From: Patescibacteria group bacterium UBA6065
Lineage (GTDB): Bacteria > Patescibacteriota > Minisyncoccia > Phycocordibacterales > UBA6065
Direction of reading: 5' to 3'
Length of the DNA stretch: 17,755 bases
NCBI GenBank assembly: GCA_002428865.1
Contig: DIYB01000024.1
Span: forward strand, 10,184 to 27,938
In this document: positions 1 to 6,290 of the stretch, piece by piece
Numbering within the stretch: the first letter of the stretch is position 1
Layout: each line of letters opens with the position of its first letter
Program-made: the position numbers and the translations under genes
Notes under the pieces: generated by a model
Databases searched by the model: none
Told to the model about the DNA's origin: nothing
The model's input: only the letters and a program-made list of their open reading frames with translations

Positions 1-944
1 CGAAGCTCTCAGCATTTTCAAAATCAGAAAAAACAGTTCCGGCTGCGGTCGAGTTCGTCGATATCGCTGGACTGGTCAAGGGTGCGTCAGCGGGCGAAGG
101 GTTGGGCAACAAATTTCTCTCAAACATTCGTGAGACTGATGCAATCGCGGAGGTTGTCCGCATATTTGAGGATCCAGATATTATTCACGTCGATGGTCGT
201 ATCGATCCACTCAAAGACATCGAGGTCATCAATCTCGAGCTCATCATGGCCGATCTCGAGACGGTGACAAAGCGCCATCAGAATCTCGGCAAAGAGCTCA
301 AACAGGGAAAGAAGGATGCGCAGATCGAGTCAGCACTTCTCACACGTCTCCAGACAGCACTCGAAAGTGGTAAGCTCGCGTCTTCCGTTGCTGTCGATGA
401 GTTTGAGGCGCCTATGCTTCGAGCTCTCCATCTTCTCACCGCCAAGAAAATACTCTATGTACTCAACAAAAAGTCAGGTGGTACAAATCTCGACCAGATC
501 AATGACGAGCGATATCAGAAGCTTCTCGCTTTTTTCAAGGAAACGGGTTCGGATTATGTCATTGTCGATGCGGGCATCGAGAATGAACTCAAAGAGATGA
601 CCGAAGCTGAGAAACTCGAGATGCGTGAGGGTATGGGAGCAGACAAGAGTGGTATCGATGCACTCATACGCAAAGGATATGAAATGCTCGGTCTCATCAC
701 ATATTTCACGACAGGGGAGAAGGAGACTCGTGCGTGGACGATACAGCGTGGATGGACTGCACCTCTCGCTGGTACTGCTATCCATACTGATTTCAAAGAC
801 AAATTTGTTCGCGCAGAAGTCATCGAGTGGGACAAGCTCCTTTCGGCCGGATCGTATGGTGCTGCCCGTGAAAAAGGTCTCGTGAGGACAGAGGGTAAGG
901 AATACATCGTCAAAGATGGCGATGTGATCGAATTCAAGATTTAG
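1..944 (+). CDS. ychF: Redox-regulated GTPase/ATPase YchF (OBG family), 5' end outside window
   Basis: This is the C-terminal part of YchF, a ribosome-associated P-loop ATPase of the OBG family linked to translation and stress control. The frame is open from base 3 and ends at TAG 942-944, giving 313 visible residues. The first visible stretch holds the G3 region ([18 protein letters not shown]) and then the NIRETDAI segment typical of the family. The C-terminal TGS-like domain follows, with [12 protein letters not shown] and [15 protein letters not shown], ending in the usual DGDVIEFKI. The N-terminal P-loop lies upstream of the window. Nothing in the visible part is broken. The last 28 bases of the gene are repeated downstream at 1263-1290, so the 3' end has been a site of duplication or insertion. 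Confidence 0.96.
   Translation, partial: KLSAFSKSEKTVPAAVEFVDIAGLVKGASAGEGLGNKFLSNIRETDAIAEVVRIFEDPDIIHVDGRIDPLKDIEVINLELIMADLETVTKRHQNLGKELKQGKKDAQIESALLTRLQTALESGKLASSVAVDEFEAPMLRALHLLTAKKILYVLNKKSGGTNLDQINDERYQKLLAFFKETGSDYVIVDAGIENELKEMTEAEKLEMREGMGADKSGIDALIRKGYEMLGLITYFTTGEKETRAWTIQRGWTAPLAGTAIHTDFKDKFVRAEVIEWDKLLSAGSYGAAREKGLVRTEGKEYIVKDGDVIEFKI
916..943 (+). repeat. 28-bp direct repeat, copy 1 (3' end of ychF)
   Basis: The last 28 bases of ychF before the final stop base match 1263-1290 with one difference (C at 920, T at 1267). The core of 23 bases (921-943) is identical. The copies lie 347 bases apart and flank a minus-strand gene unit. Confidence 0.92.
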
Positions 945-955
945 ATAAGAAAAAA

Positions 956-985
956 CAGACCCCTCCGCTGAAGCGTTGGGGTCTG
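956..985 (-). terminator. Rho-independent terminator of the minus-strand membrane protein gene
   Basis: CAGACCCC (956-963) pairs with GGGGTCTG (978-985). The loop contains a small inner CGCT/AGCG pairing. Read on the minus strand the stem is followed by a T-rich run (955 down to about 946). There is no T-run on the + side, so it serves the minus-strand gene. Confidence 0.85.
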
Positions 986-989
986 GTGA

Positions 990-1205
990 TCATCGCCATG
1001 TCGGCAACCTGATGTATTCGATGTTGCCTTTGCCGACCATTTTGATTGTGACCGGCAGTGCCACGATGAGCATGTATGCGACCACGACACCGATACCCTT
1101 GAGGGCGTAAAGGTGTCCGGGGAACATACCTTCGATGACAATACATAGGATGCTGAGCAGGGCAGGGATGATGCTGGTGAAGATCAGTCCGGTAGTTTCT
1201 TTCAT
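990..1205 (-). CDS. Small two-helix membrane protein, unknown function
   Basis: This 71-residue protein is encoded opposite to its neighbours, and I do not recognise a family. It has two likely membrane helices at about residues 6-28 and 34-56, with a short loop rich in Gly, Pro and His between them, and a basic tail (KMVGKG and IRLPTWR). It is supported as a real gene by a good promoter upstream (1222-1251) and a terminator directly downstream (956-985), both on the minus strand. No clear Shine-Dalgarno sequence precedes the ATG; the predicted transcript start is only about 10 bases upstream. The whole unit lies between the two copies of the ychF 3' end, which suggests it was inserted or duplicated there. 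Overlapping minus-strand frames from 934-1146 and 941-1141 start inside it and are shadows. Confidence 0.7.
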   Translation of the reverse strand: MKETTGLIFTSIIPALLSILCIVIEGMFPGHLYALKGIGVVVAYMLIVALPVTIKMVGKGNIEYIRLPTWR

Positions 1206-1221
1206 AATCTATTCTCTATTT

Positions 1222-1251
1222 ATTGTAACACATATATTTATAATATGTCAA
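1222..1251 (-). promoter_or_regulatory. Sigma70-type promoter for the minus-strand gene
   Basis: On the minus strand TTGACA (1251-1246) is followed after 18 bases by TACAAT (1227-1222). Predicted transcription start is near 1215, about 10 bases before the ATG at 1205. The region is AT-rich. Confidence 0.75.
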
Positions 1252-1262
1252 ATATATAGGAT

Positions 1263-1290
1263 ATGGTGATGTGATCGAATTCAAGATTTA
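1263..1290 (+). repeat. 28-bp direct repeat, copy 2 (duplicated ychF 3' end)
   Basis: Second copy of the ychF tail (see 916-943). It would still encode DGDVIEFKI and a stop (TAA instead of TAG), but no open upstream frame joins it. It lies just upstream of the minus-strand promoter, so the intervening unit is bracketed by the two copies. Confidence 0.92.
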
Positions 1291-1347
1291 ATACGTTTTT
1301 TGGCACTGGCTACTTGTGCATAACCTCTCGTTGGTGTGCTTGACCGG

Positions 1348-1356
1348 TGCTACAAT
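1348..1356 (+). promoter_or_regulatory. Likely extended -10 promoter of the DUF378 gene
   Basis: TGCTACAAT fits an extended -10 box (TGN plus TACAAT). A TTGACC at 1340-1345 is too close to be its -35; upstream -35 candidates are weak. The start would be near 1363, leaving a leader of about 44 bases. Confidence 0.45.
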
Positions 1357-1389
1357 AGTAGGTGTAAAAGTCGTTACATTATTAGCGTA

Positions 1390-1405
1390 TTGATTGATCA
1401 ATCAA
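1390..1405. promoter_or_regulatory. 16-bp perfect palindrome immediately before the DUF378 start codon
   Basis: TTGATTGATCAATCAA reads the same on both strands and ends one base before the ATG at 1407, in the place where a ribosome binding site is expected. It could be an operator or a translation-blocking element. No Shine-Dalgarno sequence is present. Confidence 0.6.
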
Positions 1406-1406
1406 C

Positions 1407-1637
1407 ATGAAAGCACTTCACACGGTAGCGTCCGTACTCGTCTGGGTTGGTGGCCTCAACTGGGGTCTCGTCGGCGCAGGCGGTTGGAATGTCGTCAACA
1501 TGCTCCTCGGCTCGGTTTCGTGGCTCGAGAGGCTTGTCTACGTGCTCGTCGGTCTCTCTGCACTCTATCTCGTGTTCACACACAAGAAGAGCTGCAAGGA
1601 GTGCTGCGGTTCTGACGCTCCTGCTGCGCAGATGTAA
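1407..1637 (+). CDS. DUF378 family small membrane protein (YuzA-like)
   Basis: This 76-residue protein matches the DUF378 pattern as I know it: two membrane helices (about 6-27 and 39-58), the GGLNWGLVG motif at the end of helix 1, and a VNMLLGS-x-WLERLVY linker. The molecular role of the family is unknown. The tail after helix 2 is short and holds three cysteines (C63, C66 and C67; KKSCKECCGSD), which could bind a metal or form disulfides; this is only an inference. The gene is monocistronic by layout: it has its own promoter candidate, a palindrome at the start codon and strong hairpins after the stop. The start at 1407 places the first helix correctly. Alternative frames over this region (1394-1615, 1447-1755) have no family character. 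Confidence 0.85.
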   Translation: MKALHTVASVLVWVGGLNWGLVGAGGWNVVNMLLGSVSWLERLVYVLVGLSALYLVFTHKKSCKECCGSDAPAAQM

Positions 1638-1640
1638 CGC

Positions 1641-1654
1641 GACCCCTCGGGGTC
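1641..1654. other. Small GC-rich hairpin after the DUF378 stop
   Basis: GACCC (1641-1645) can pair with GGGTC (1650-1654). It directly follows the stop codon and precedes the main terminator at 1663-1691. No T-run follows, so it is unlikely to terminate on its own. Confidence 0.45.
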
Positions 1655-1662
1655 ACCATCTT

Positions 1663-1691
1663 GCAAAAGCCCGCTTCCGGCGGGCTTTTGC
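1663..1691. terminator. Strong terminator hairpin
   Basis: GCAAAAGCCCGC (1663-1674) pairs perfectly with GCGGGCTTTTGC (1680-1691) over a TTCCG loop. The stem carries A and T tracts on its outer part, as in bidirectional terminators, and a few T residues follow. Confidence 0.85.
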
Positions 1692-1714
1692 ATTTCATGG
1701 ATTCGGAGGCGTTT

Positions 1715-1742
1715 TTGGAGTATCATGGTTCCGTTATATATC
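1715..1742 (+). promoter_or_regulatory. Putative promoter of the DUF5671 gene
   Basis: TTGGAG (1715-1720), 16 bases, then TATATC (1737-1742). Transcription would start close to the ATG at 1752, consistent with a leaderless or nearly leaderless message. Confidence 0.5.
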
Positions 1743-1751
1743 TAACAGCGA

Positions 1752-2708
1752 ATGATCATGGATACGCCAAAAACAACGCCAAAAGACTTCTTCGCATACC
1801 TCTCGGTATTTGCGATGCTCTACGTGAGTACGATCTCGCTCATCTCCCTCCTTTTTGAGGTTGCTGATCGATTGTTTCCTGACCAGATCACAAACGGCTA
1901 TTACTACGACTACTACTCTGGTGGTCTTCGACTCGCTATCGCGTCTCTCATTATTGTGTTCCCGGCGTACCTTGCTCTCGCGACCTATCTTCATCGCCAC
2001 CTTGTGGCACACCCGGAGCGTCGCGATGTTGCTGCACGCAAATGGCTCACGTACCTCACGCTCTTTGTGACGGGCGCAGCGGTCGTCATCGATCTCGTTG
2101 TTCTGATCAACACATTCCTTGGAGGCGAGATCACGTCTCGGTTCATCTCGAAGGTGTTTATTGTCCTTCTTGTTGCTGGGGGCGTCTTTGTGTACTACCT
2201 CTACGATCTCCGCAAGACATTTGCGCCAGATATGACACAGAGAACAAAGCCGATTCTCATCGGAGCATCAGTCGTCGTGCTCGCGTCACTTGTCGGTGGT
2301 TTTCTCATCCTCGGTTCCCCGATGAAGATGCGAGATCTCCGTTTTGATGATCAGCGTCTCTCTGATCTCCAGTCGATTCAGTGGCAAATCGTCAATTATT
2401 GGCAGCAGAAAGGCGCGATACCAGCAGACCTCTCCGCGCTCGAGGATCCAATATCGAGTTTTTATACTCCTACCGATCCAAAAACTGGTGAGGCGTATCG
2501 CTATGAGAAGACCGGTGCGCGATCGTTTAGCCTCTGCGCGACATTCGCACTCCCATCTCGTACCGATAGGTACGGTCGCGGTCTCGAATCACCACGTATG
2601 GGAAGTGGTCCTAACGAGGGTTGGCAGCACGAAGCAGGTGAGCGATGTTTCGAACGAACAATAGATGCTGATCTCTATCCAGTCTATCCAAAGGGTGGTG
2701 TGAGATAG
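1752..2708 (+). CDS. DUF5671 membrane protein with pilin-like C-terminal domain
   Basis: The N-terminal two thirds match DUF5671 as seen in Parcubacteria. There are five probable membrane helices (about residues 13-36, 57-80, 97-118, 132-152 and 167-188), with family-like segments MDTPKTTPKDFFAYL near the start and LINTFLGGEITSRF between helices 3 and 4. From about residue 195 to 318 follows a soluble domain reminiscent of the C-terminal part of type IV pilins/pseudopilins: RLSDLQSIQWQIVNYWQQKG, then DPKTGEAYRYE and FSLCATF. It probably lies outside the membrane. No function is known. The start may be ATG 1752 or ATG 1758 (MDTPK); the difference is two residues. No Shine-Dalgarno sequence precedes either. 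It ends 15 bases before leuS and may be co-transcribed with it. Confidence 0.85.
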   Translation: MIMDTPKTTPKDFFAYLSVFAMLYVSTISLISLLFEVADRLFPDQITNGYYYDYYSGGLRLAIASLIIVFPAYLALATYLHRHLVAHPERRDVAARKWLTYLTLFVTGAAVVIDLVVLINTFLGGEITSRFISKVFIVLLVAGGVFVYYLYDLRKTFAPDMTQRTKPILIGASVVVLASLVGGFLILGSPMKMRDLRFDDQRLSDLQSIQWQIVNYWQQKGAIPADLSALEDPISSFYTPTDPKTGEAYRYEKTGARSFSLCATFALPSRTDRYGRGLESPRMGSGPNEGWQHEAGERCFERTIDADLYPVYPKGGVR

Positions 2709-2723
2709 CATCTCTCTCGATTC

Positions 2724-5700
2724 ATGAAGGAATACGACCATACAAAGATAGAAAAAAAGTGGCAACGCGAGTGGGCGAAAAAGCGTCTTTATCGTGCTGT
2801 CGAGTCAGCTGATAAACCCAAGTTTTACGTACTCGACATGTTTCCGTATCCATCAGGTGAGGGGCTCCATGTCGGTCACCCGAAGGGATACATCGCTACC
2901 GACATTCTCTCGCGCATGAAGCGTATGCAGGGTTTCAACGTCCTTCATCCGATGGGTTTTGACGCATTTGGATTGCCGGCAGAGAACTATGCGATCAAGA
3001 CAAAGACGAACCCAGCGATTGCGGTCGCAAAAAACGTAGCGAGATACAAGAAGCAACTCGAAATTATTGGTTTTGATTATGATTGGTCGCGTGAGGTCAA
3101 TACGACCGATCCTGGCTACTACCGATGGACTCAGTGGATTTTTGCCAAGCTCTACGAACGTGGTCTCGCGTACGAGTCATACGAACCCATCAACTGGTGT
3201 CCGTCGTGCAAAACAGGTCTTGCAAACGAAGATGTTGAGGATGGTCGATGCGAGCGATGCGGTACCGCCGTTGAGAAAAAACCGATGCGTCAGTGGGTGC
3301 TGAAAATCACAGATTACGCCGATCGTCTCCTCGCTGATCTCGACACGCTCGATTGGCCATCGCATATCAAAGAATCTCAGCGAAACTGGATAGGGAGGTC
3401 CGAAGGCGCGGAAATTGAGTTTGCTATCAAGAACCACGCGGGGCGAATCAAAGTGTTCACCACTCGCCCCGACACGCTCTTTGGCGTGACGTATGTCGTG
3501 CTTGCGCCAGAGCATGTGCTCGTCACCGATCTCTTGAAACACGCAAAAAACAAGGATGAGGTGGTGAAATATGTTGCACACGCTCGCATGATGACCGCTA
3601 TCGAGCGCACAGATGCGAAAAAGGACAAGACTGGTGTGAAGCTCGACGGTGTCGTGGCGGTGAATCCTGTGAACAAGGAGGAGGTACCGGTATTTGTTGC
3701 TGACTACGTCCTCGCCGACTATGGTACTGGTGCGGTCATGGCAGTACCTGCTCATGATGAGCGTGACTGGGCTTTTGCAAAGAAATACAATCTTCCTGTG
3801 CGCGAGGTGATTGCACCTCACCGATACTATGCACCCAATCCTCCACGTGATGGAAAAAAGACGGTGACACGTGCAAATGTGCATGCGATTGTCAGGAATC
3901 CAAAGACAGGCGAGATACTTGGTATCAAGTGGAAAAAGTTTCCTTGGACCACTTTTCCTATGGGTGGTATTGATGCCGGAGAGGATTCTGTTGCTGCCGC
4001 AAAAAGAGAAGTTTATGAGGAGACTGGGTACAAGAACCTCAAGGTTACCCAATCTCTAGGAGGTCGAGTAGTCGCAGAATATTTTGCAGCGCATAAAGAT
4101 GAGAATAGAGTTTCGCATACGTCAGCTGTCTGTTTTGATTTGATCGATGAAGAAAGGGACCCTCTTTCGGCAGAAGAAAACGAAAAACATGAGGTGATTT
4201 GGATGGATCCAAAGAAAATAACCCCATCTGATATGACTCATGCAGAACTTGATGTGTGGCTCGGTCGTCTCGGCAAAGAACCTGAGGCCTATGTCGGTGA
4301 GGGTGTGCTTCTTGATTCCGGTGTTTTTTCAGGCAAGAAGTCCGAAGAGGTTCGAAAGGAGATAACTAAATTTGCAGGGGGAACATGGGTCGTTCGATAT
4401 AAACTCAAGGACTGGGTTTTTTCCCGTCAGCGTTATTGGGGTGAACCGTTCCCAATTCTCCATCAAATCAAGACGAAGCGAGCACTCCTCATTCATGGGT
4501 TTGAAGCCACCGGTGATGATCACTGGTTCAAGAAGATGAAAAAGGCGCTTGAGGCACGAGGTGTTGAAGTGCATAGTCCAACCGTATCGACGTCCCATCA
4601 TCCGACGATTGACTCGTGGATGAACGAGCTCGCGCCTCTTGTAAAGGATTTTGGTCCAGATGATATTGTTATTGGCCACAGCCTAGGTGGAAATGCAGCG
4701 ATTCGCCTAGTGCAAAAGATGAGCAAGTCAATTGGTAGATTGTTCCTTGTTGCGAGTGCTATCGGCCACGTTCGTAATGAGAACGAATGGGAGACGCTCG
4801 CTCGTTCAATGCCCGAATCAGATATTGTTTCTCTGCGTCAATTCTGGCAGTCACCAATCGACTGGAATCGTATTACTGCGCTCGTGCCACATGCGCTTCT
4901 CATCAAATCAAAAGATGACCGAATCATACCTCCACATACATATACTGTGCCGACTGCATGGAAGGTAGAGGAATGGGACGGCTTCGGCCATTTTGATTCA
5001 GCACAAGGTTCAGAATTTGATGCACTTTGGAAACGACTCGAAGATTTTTTGCCCAGCGAACCAATCCTTGTATCTGAGGATGATTTGCCGGTCGTATTGC
5101 CGAAGGTGAAGTCATATGAACCGTCTGGGACTGGTGAGTCACCGCTTGCCACCATCTCAAGGTGGGTGAATGTGAAAGTGGGCACGGGAAAGAATGCGAG
5201 GGTGCTCAAGCGCGAGACCAACACTATGCCACAGTGGGCAGGTTCGTCGTGGTACTACCTGCGCTACATGGACCCAAAGAATAAAAAGCACCTTGTCGAT
5301 CCAAAGAAGGAGCAGTACTGGGGTCAGGTTGATTTCTATGTCGGTGGAGCAGAGCACGCGACGCGACATCTCATCTATGCTCGGTTCTGGCACAAGTTTC
5401 TTTACGATATCGGCGTGGTCTCGACCAAGGAGCCGTTTGCAAAGCTTCAGTCGGTCGGTCTCATCATGGGCGAGGATGGCAAGAAAATGTCAAAGAGATT
5501 TGGCAATGTAGTGAACCCTGATGATATTGTTGCGCGCTATGGTGCAGATACGCTCCGTATCTACGAGATGTTTATGGGTCCATTTGATCAGGCGATCAGC
5601 TGGAGCACTGACGGCATGATCGGATCACGACGATTTGTCGAGCGTGTTTGGAGACTCAGAGATAAGGTAGATGACATCGCTCATGAGTCGCGATCGACGA

Positions 5701-6164
5701 TCGCGCTTCTCCATCGGACGATTGCGAAGGTGTCTGATGATATTGCACACATCCGACTCAATACAGCGGTCTCAGCGCTCATGACACTCGTCAATACGTG
5801 CGAACGTGAGCCGTCGATTACTCGTGAATCGTACGAAGTCATGCTCAGACTGCTCGCGCCATTTGCGCCTCACATGACTGAGGAGTTGTGGCGCGCGCTC
5901 GGCAATCGTTCGTCCATTCACCGCGCACCGTGGCCTGCTGCGAATCCTGCACTTGCGGAGGATGATGAGGTGACGATTGTTGCACAGGTGAATGGTAAGG
6001 TGCGCGCAGAATTCCGTATGAGGAAGGACGCTTCACAGGAAACTATCACGATGCATGCGCAATCAATGCCTGAGCTTGTGAAGTGGCTCGATGGCAAAGA
6101 GGTGGTGAAGACGATTGTTGTACCGGGCAAGCTCGTCAACTTTGTTGTGAAAGATCGCGCGTAG
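2724..6164 (+). CDS. leuS: Leucyl-tRNA synthetase with inserted NUDIX and serine-hydrolase domains
   Basis: This enzyme charges tRNA-Leu with leucine in the cytoplasm. At 1146 residues it is far longer than usual bacterial LeuRS (about 800-880). Visible LeuRS parts in order: HVGH (49-52, the HIGH motif), zinc knuckle C159/C162/C176/C179, and the CP1 editing domain with TTRPDT (246-251) and the HDERD segment (344-348), where D345 matches the conserved editing aspartate. After these come VFSRQRYWGEP (565-575), WAGSSWYYLRYMD (838-850), KMSKR (921-925), the anticodon-binding helical region and the C-terminal VAQVNGKVRAEF region. Two whole foreign domains interrupt it in frame: NUDIX at about 366-520 and an alpha/beta hydrolase at about 585-776. 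Both keep their catalytic motifs. All LeuRS motifs on both sides are intact, so I infer an active fusion rather than a chimera. There is no Shine-Dalgarno before ATG 2724; it starts 15 bases after the DUF5671 stop. Confidence 0.95.
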   Translation: MKEYDHTKIEKKWQREWAKKRLYRAVESADKPKFYVLDMFPYPSGEGLHVGHPKGYIATDILSRMKRMQGFNVLHPMGFDAFGLPAENYAIKTKTNPAIAVAKNVARYKKQLEIIGFDYDWSREVNTTDPGYYRWTQWIFAKLYERGLAYESYEPINWCPSCKTGLANEDVEDGRCERCGTAVEKKPMRQWVLKITDYADRLLADLDTLDWPSHIKESQRNWIGRSEGAEIEFAIKNHAGRIKVFTTRPDTLFGVTYVVLAPEHVLVTDLLKHAKNKDEVVKYVAHARMMTAIERTDAKKDKTGVKLDGVVAVNPVNKEEVPVFVADYVLADYGTGAVMAVPAHDERDWAFAKKYNLPVREVIAPHRYYAPNPPRDGKKTVTRANVHAIVRNPKTGEILGIKWKKFPWTTFPMGGIDAGEDSVAAAKREVYEETGYKNLKVTQSLGGRVVAEYFAAHKDENRVSHTSAVCFDLIDEERDPLSAEENEKHEVIWMDPKKITPSDMTHAELDVWLGRLGKEPEAYVGEGVLLDSGVFSGKKSEEVRKEITKFAGGTWVVRYKLKDWVFSRQRYWGEPFPILHQIKTKRALLIHGFEATGDDHWFKKMKKALEARGVEVHSPTVSTSHHPTIDSWMNELAPLVKDFGPDDIVIGHSLGGNAAIRLVQKMSKSIGRLFLVASAIGHVRNENEWETLARSMPESDIVSLRQFWQSPIDWNRITALVPHALLIKSKDDRIIPPHTYTVPTAWKVEEWDGFGHFDSAQGSEFDALWKRLEDFLPSEPILVSEDDLPVVLPKVKSYEPSGTGESPLATISRWVNVKVGTGKNARVLKRETNTMPQWAGSSWYYLRYMDPKNKKHLVDPKKEQYWGQVDFYVGGAEHATRHLIYARFWHKFLYDIGVVSTKEPFAKLQSVGLIMGEDGKKMSKRFGNVVNPDDIVARYGADTLRIYEMFMGPFDQAISWSTDGMIGSRRFVERVWRLRDKVDDIAHESRSTIALLHRTIAKVSDDIAHIRLNTAVSALMTLVNTCEREPSITRESYEVMLRLLAPFAPHMTEELWRALGNRSSIHRAPWPAANPALAEDDEVTIVAQVNGKVRAEFRMRKDASQETITMHAQSMPELVKWLDGKEVVKTIVVPGKLVNFVVKDRA
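3819..4283 (+). other. NUDIX hydrolase domain inserted in the LeuRS editing region
   Basis: Residues about 366-520 of LeuRS lie between REVIAP and EAYVGEGVLLDSG, which are adjacent in ordinary LeuRS. The segment contains a perfect NUDIX box GX5EX7REUXEEXGU from G414 to Y436, with E420, R428, E429, E432 and E433 all present. A typical N-terminal strand (HAIVRNPKTGEILGIKW, 387-403) precedes it. NUDIX enzymes cleave nucleoside diphosphates linked to another group, such as ADP-ribose or Ap4A. The substrate here is unknown. Confidence 0.92.
4476..5051 (+). other. RBBP9/YdeN-type serine hydrolase domain inserted in the LeuRS core
   Basis: Residues about 585-776 of LeuRS are a complete alpha/beta hydrolase of the RBBP9/YdeN type: KRALLIHGFE (585-594), the nucleophile elbow GHSLGG with S653, acid candidate D732 in SKDDRIIPP, and H756 in GFGHFD. 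The full triad is present and the length (about 190 residues) fits the stand-alone family. It sits between GEPFPILH (573-580) and ILVSEDDLPVVLP (781-793). Ordinary LeuRS has a short strip here, often with a CxxC pair, which is absent. Confidence 0.9.
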
Positions 6165-6196
6165 CCCTTGACAAGGTATTGACAGAGGCGTTATTG

Positions 6197-6225
6197 TTGA
6201 CTTCGACACAGATAAGTGATAAAAG
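6197..6225 (+). promoter_or_regulatory. Promoter of the sigma4/HARE-HTH gene
   Basis: TTGACT (6197-6202), exactly 17 bases, then TAAAAG (6220-6225), preceded by TG at 6217-6218 as an extended -10. Two further TTGACA boxes lie just upstream at 6168-6173 and 6179-6184. Transcription would start near 6232. Confidence 0.6.
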
Positions 6226-6247
6226 ATATTTATTAATAACACAGTGA

Positions 6248-6266
6248 ATTGACCGTACCGGTCAAT
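6248..6266. promoter_or_regulatory. Inverted repeat in the leader of the sigma4/HARE-HTH gene
   Basis: ATTGACCG (6248-6255) pairs perfectly with CGGTCAAT (6259-6266) around TAC. It lies downstream of the predicted start of transcription and 24 bases before the ATG. It may be an operator, possibly for the regulator encoded downstream, or an RNA hairpin. Confidence 0.6.
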
Positions 6267-6290
6267 ATCTCGACAGGTTAGCGATCACAC

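Noticed and set aside
945-1406. tRNA genes in the intergenic stretch
   Set aside because: No cloverleaf arms or CCA end were found on either strand here or in the other gaps.
3177-4052. Long minus-strand open frame of 291 codons inside leuS
   Set aside because: It is the mirror of LeuRS coding sequence, has no recognisable motifs and no promoter or start signals.
2724-6164. The extra length of LeuRS as inteins or an assembly chimera
   Set aside because: The inserts have no intein splice motifs. They carry complete NUDIX and serine-hydrolase motifs, the frame stays open across all four borders, and LeuRS resumes exactly where it left off each time.
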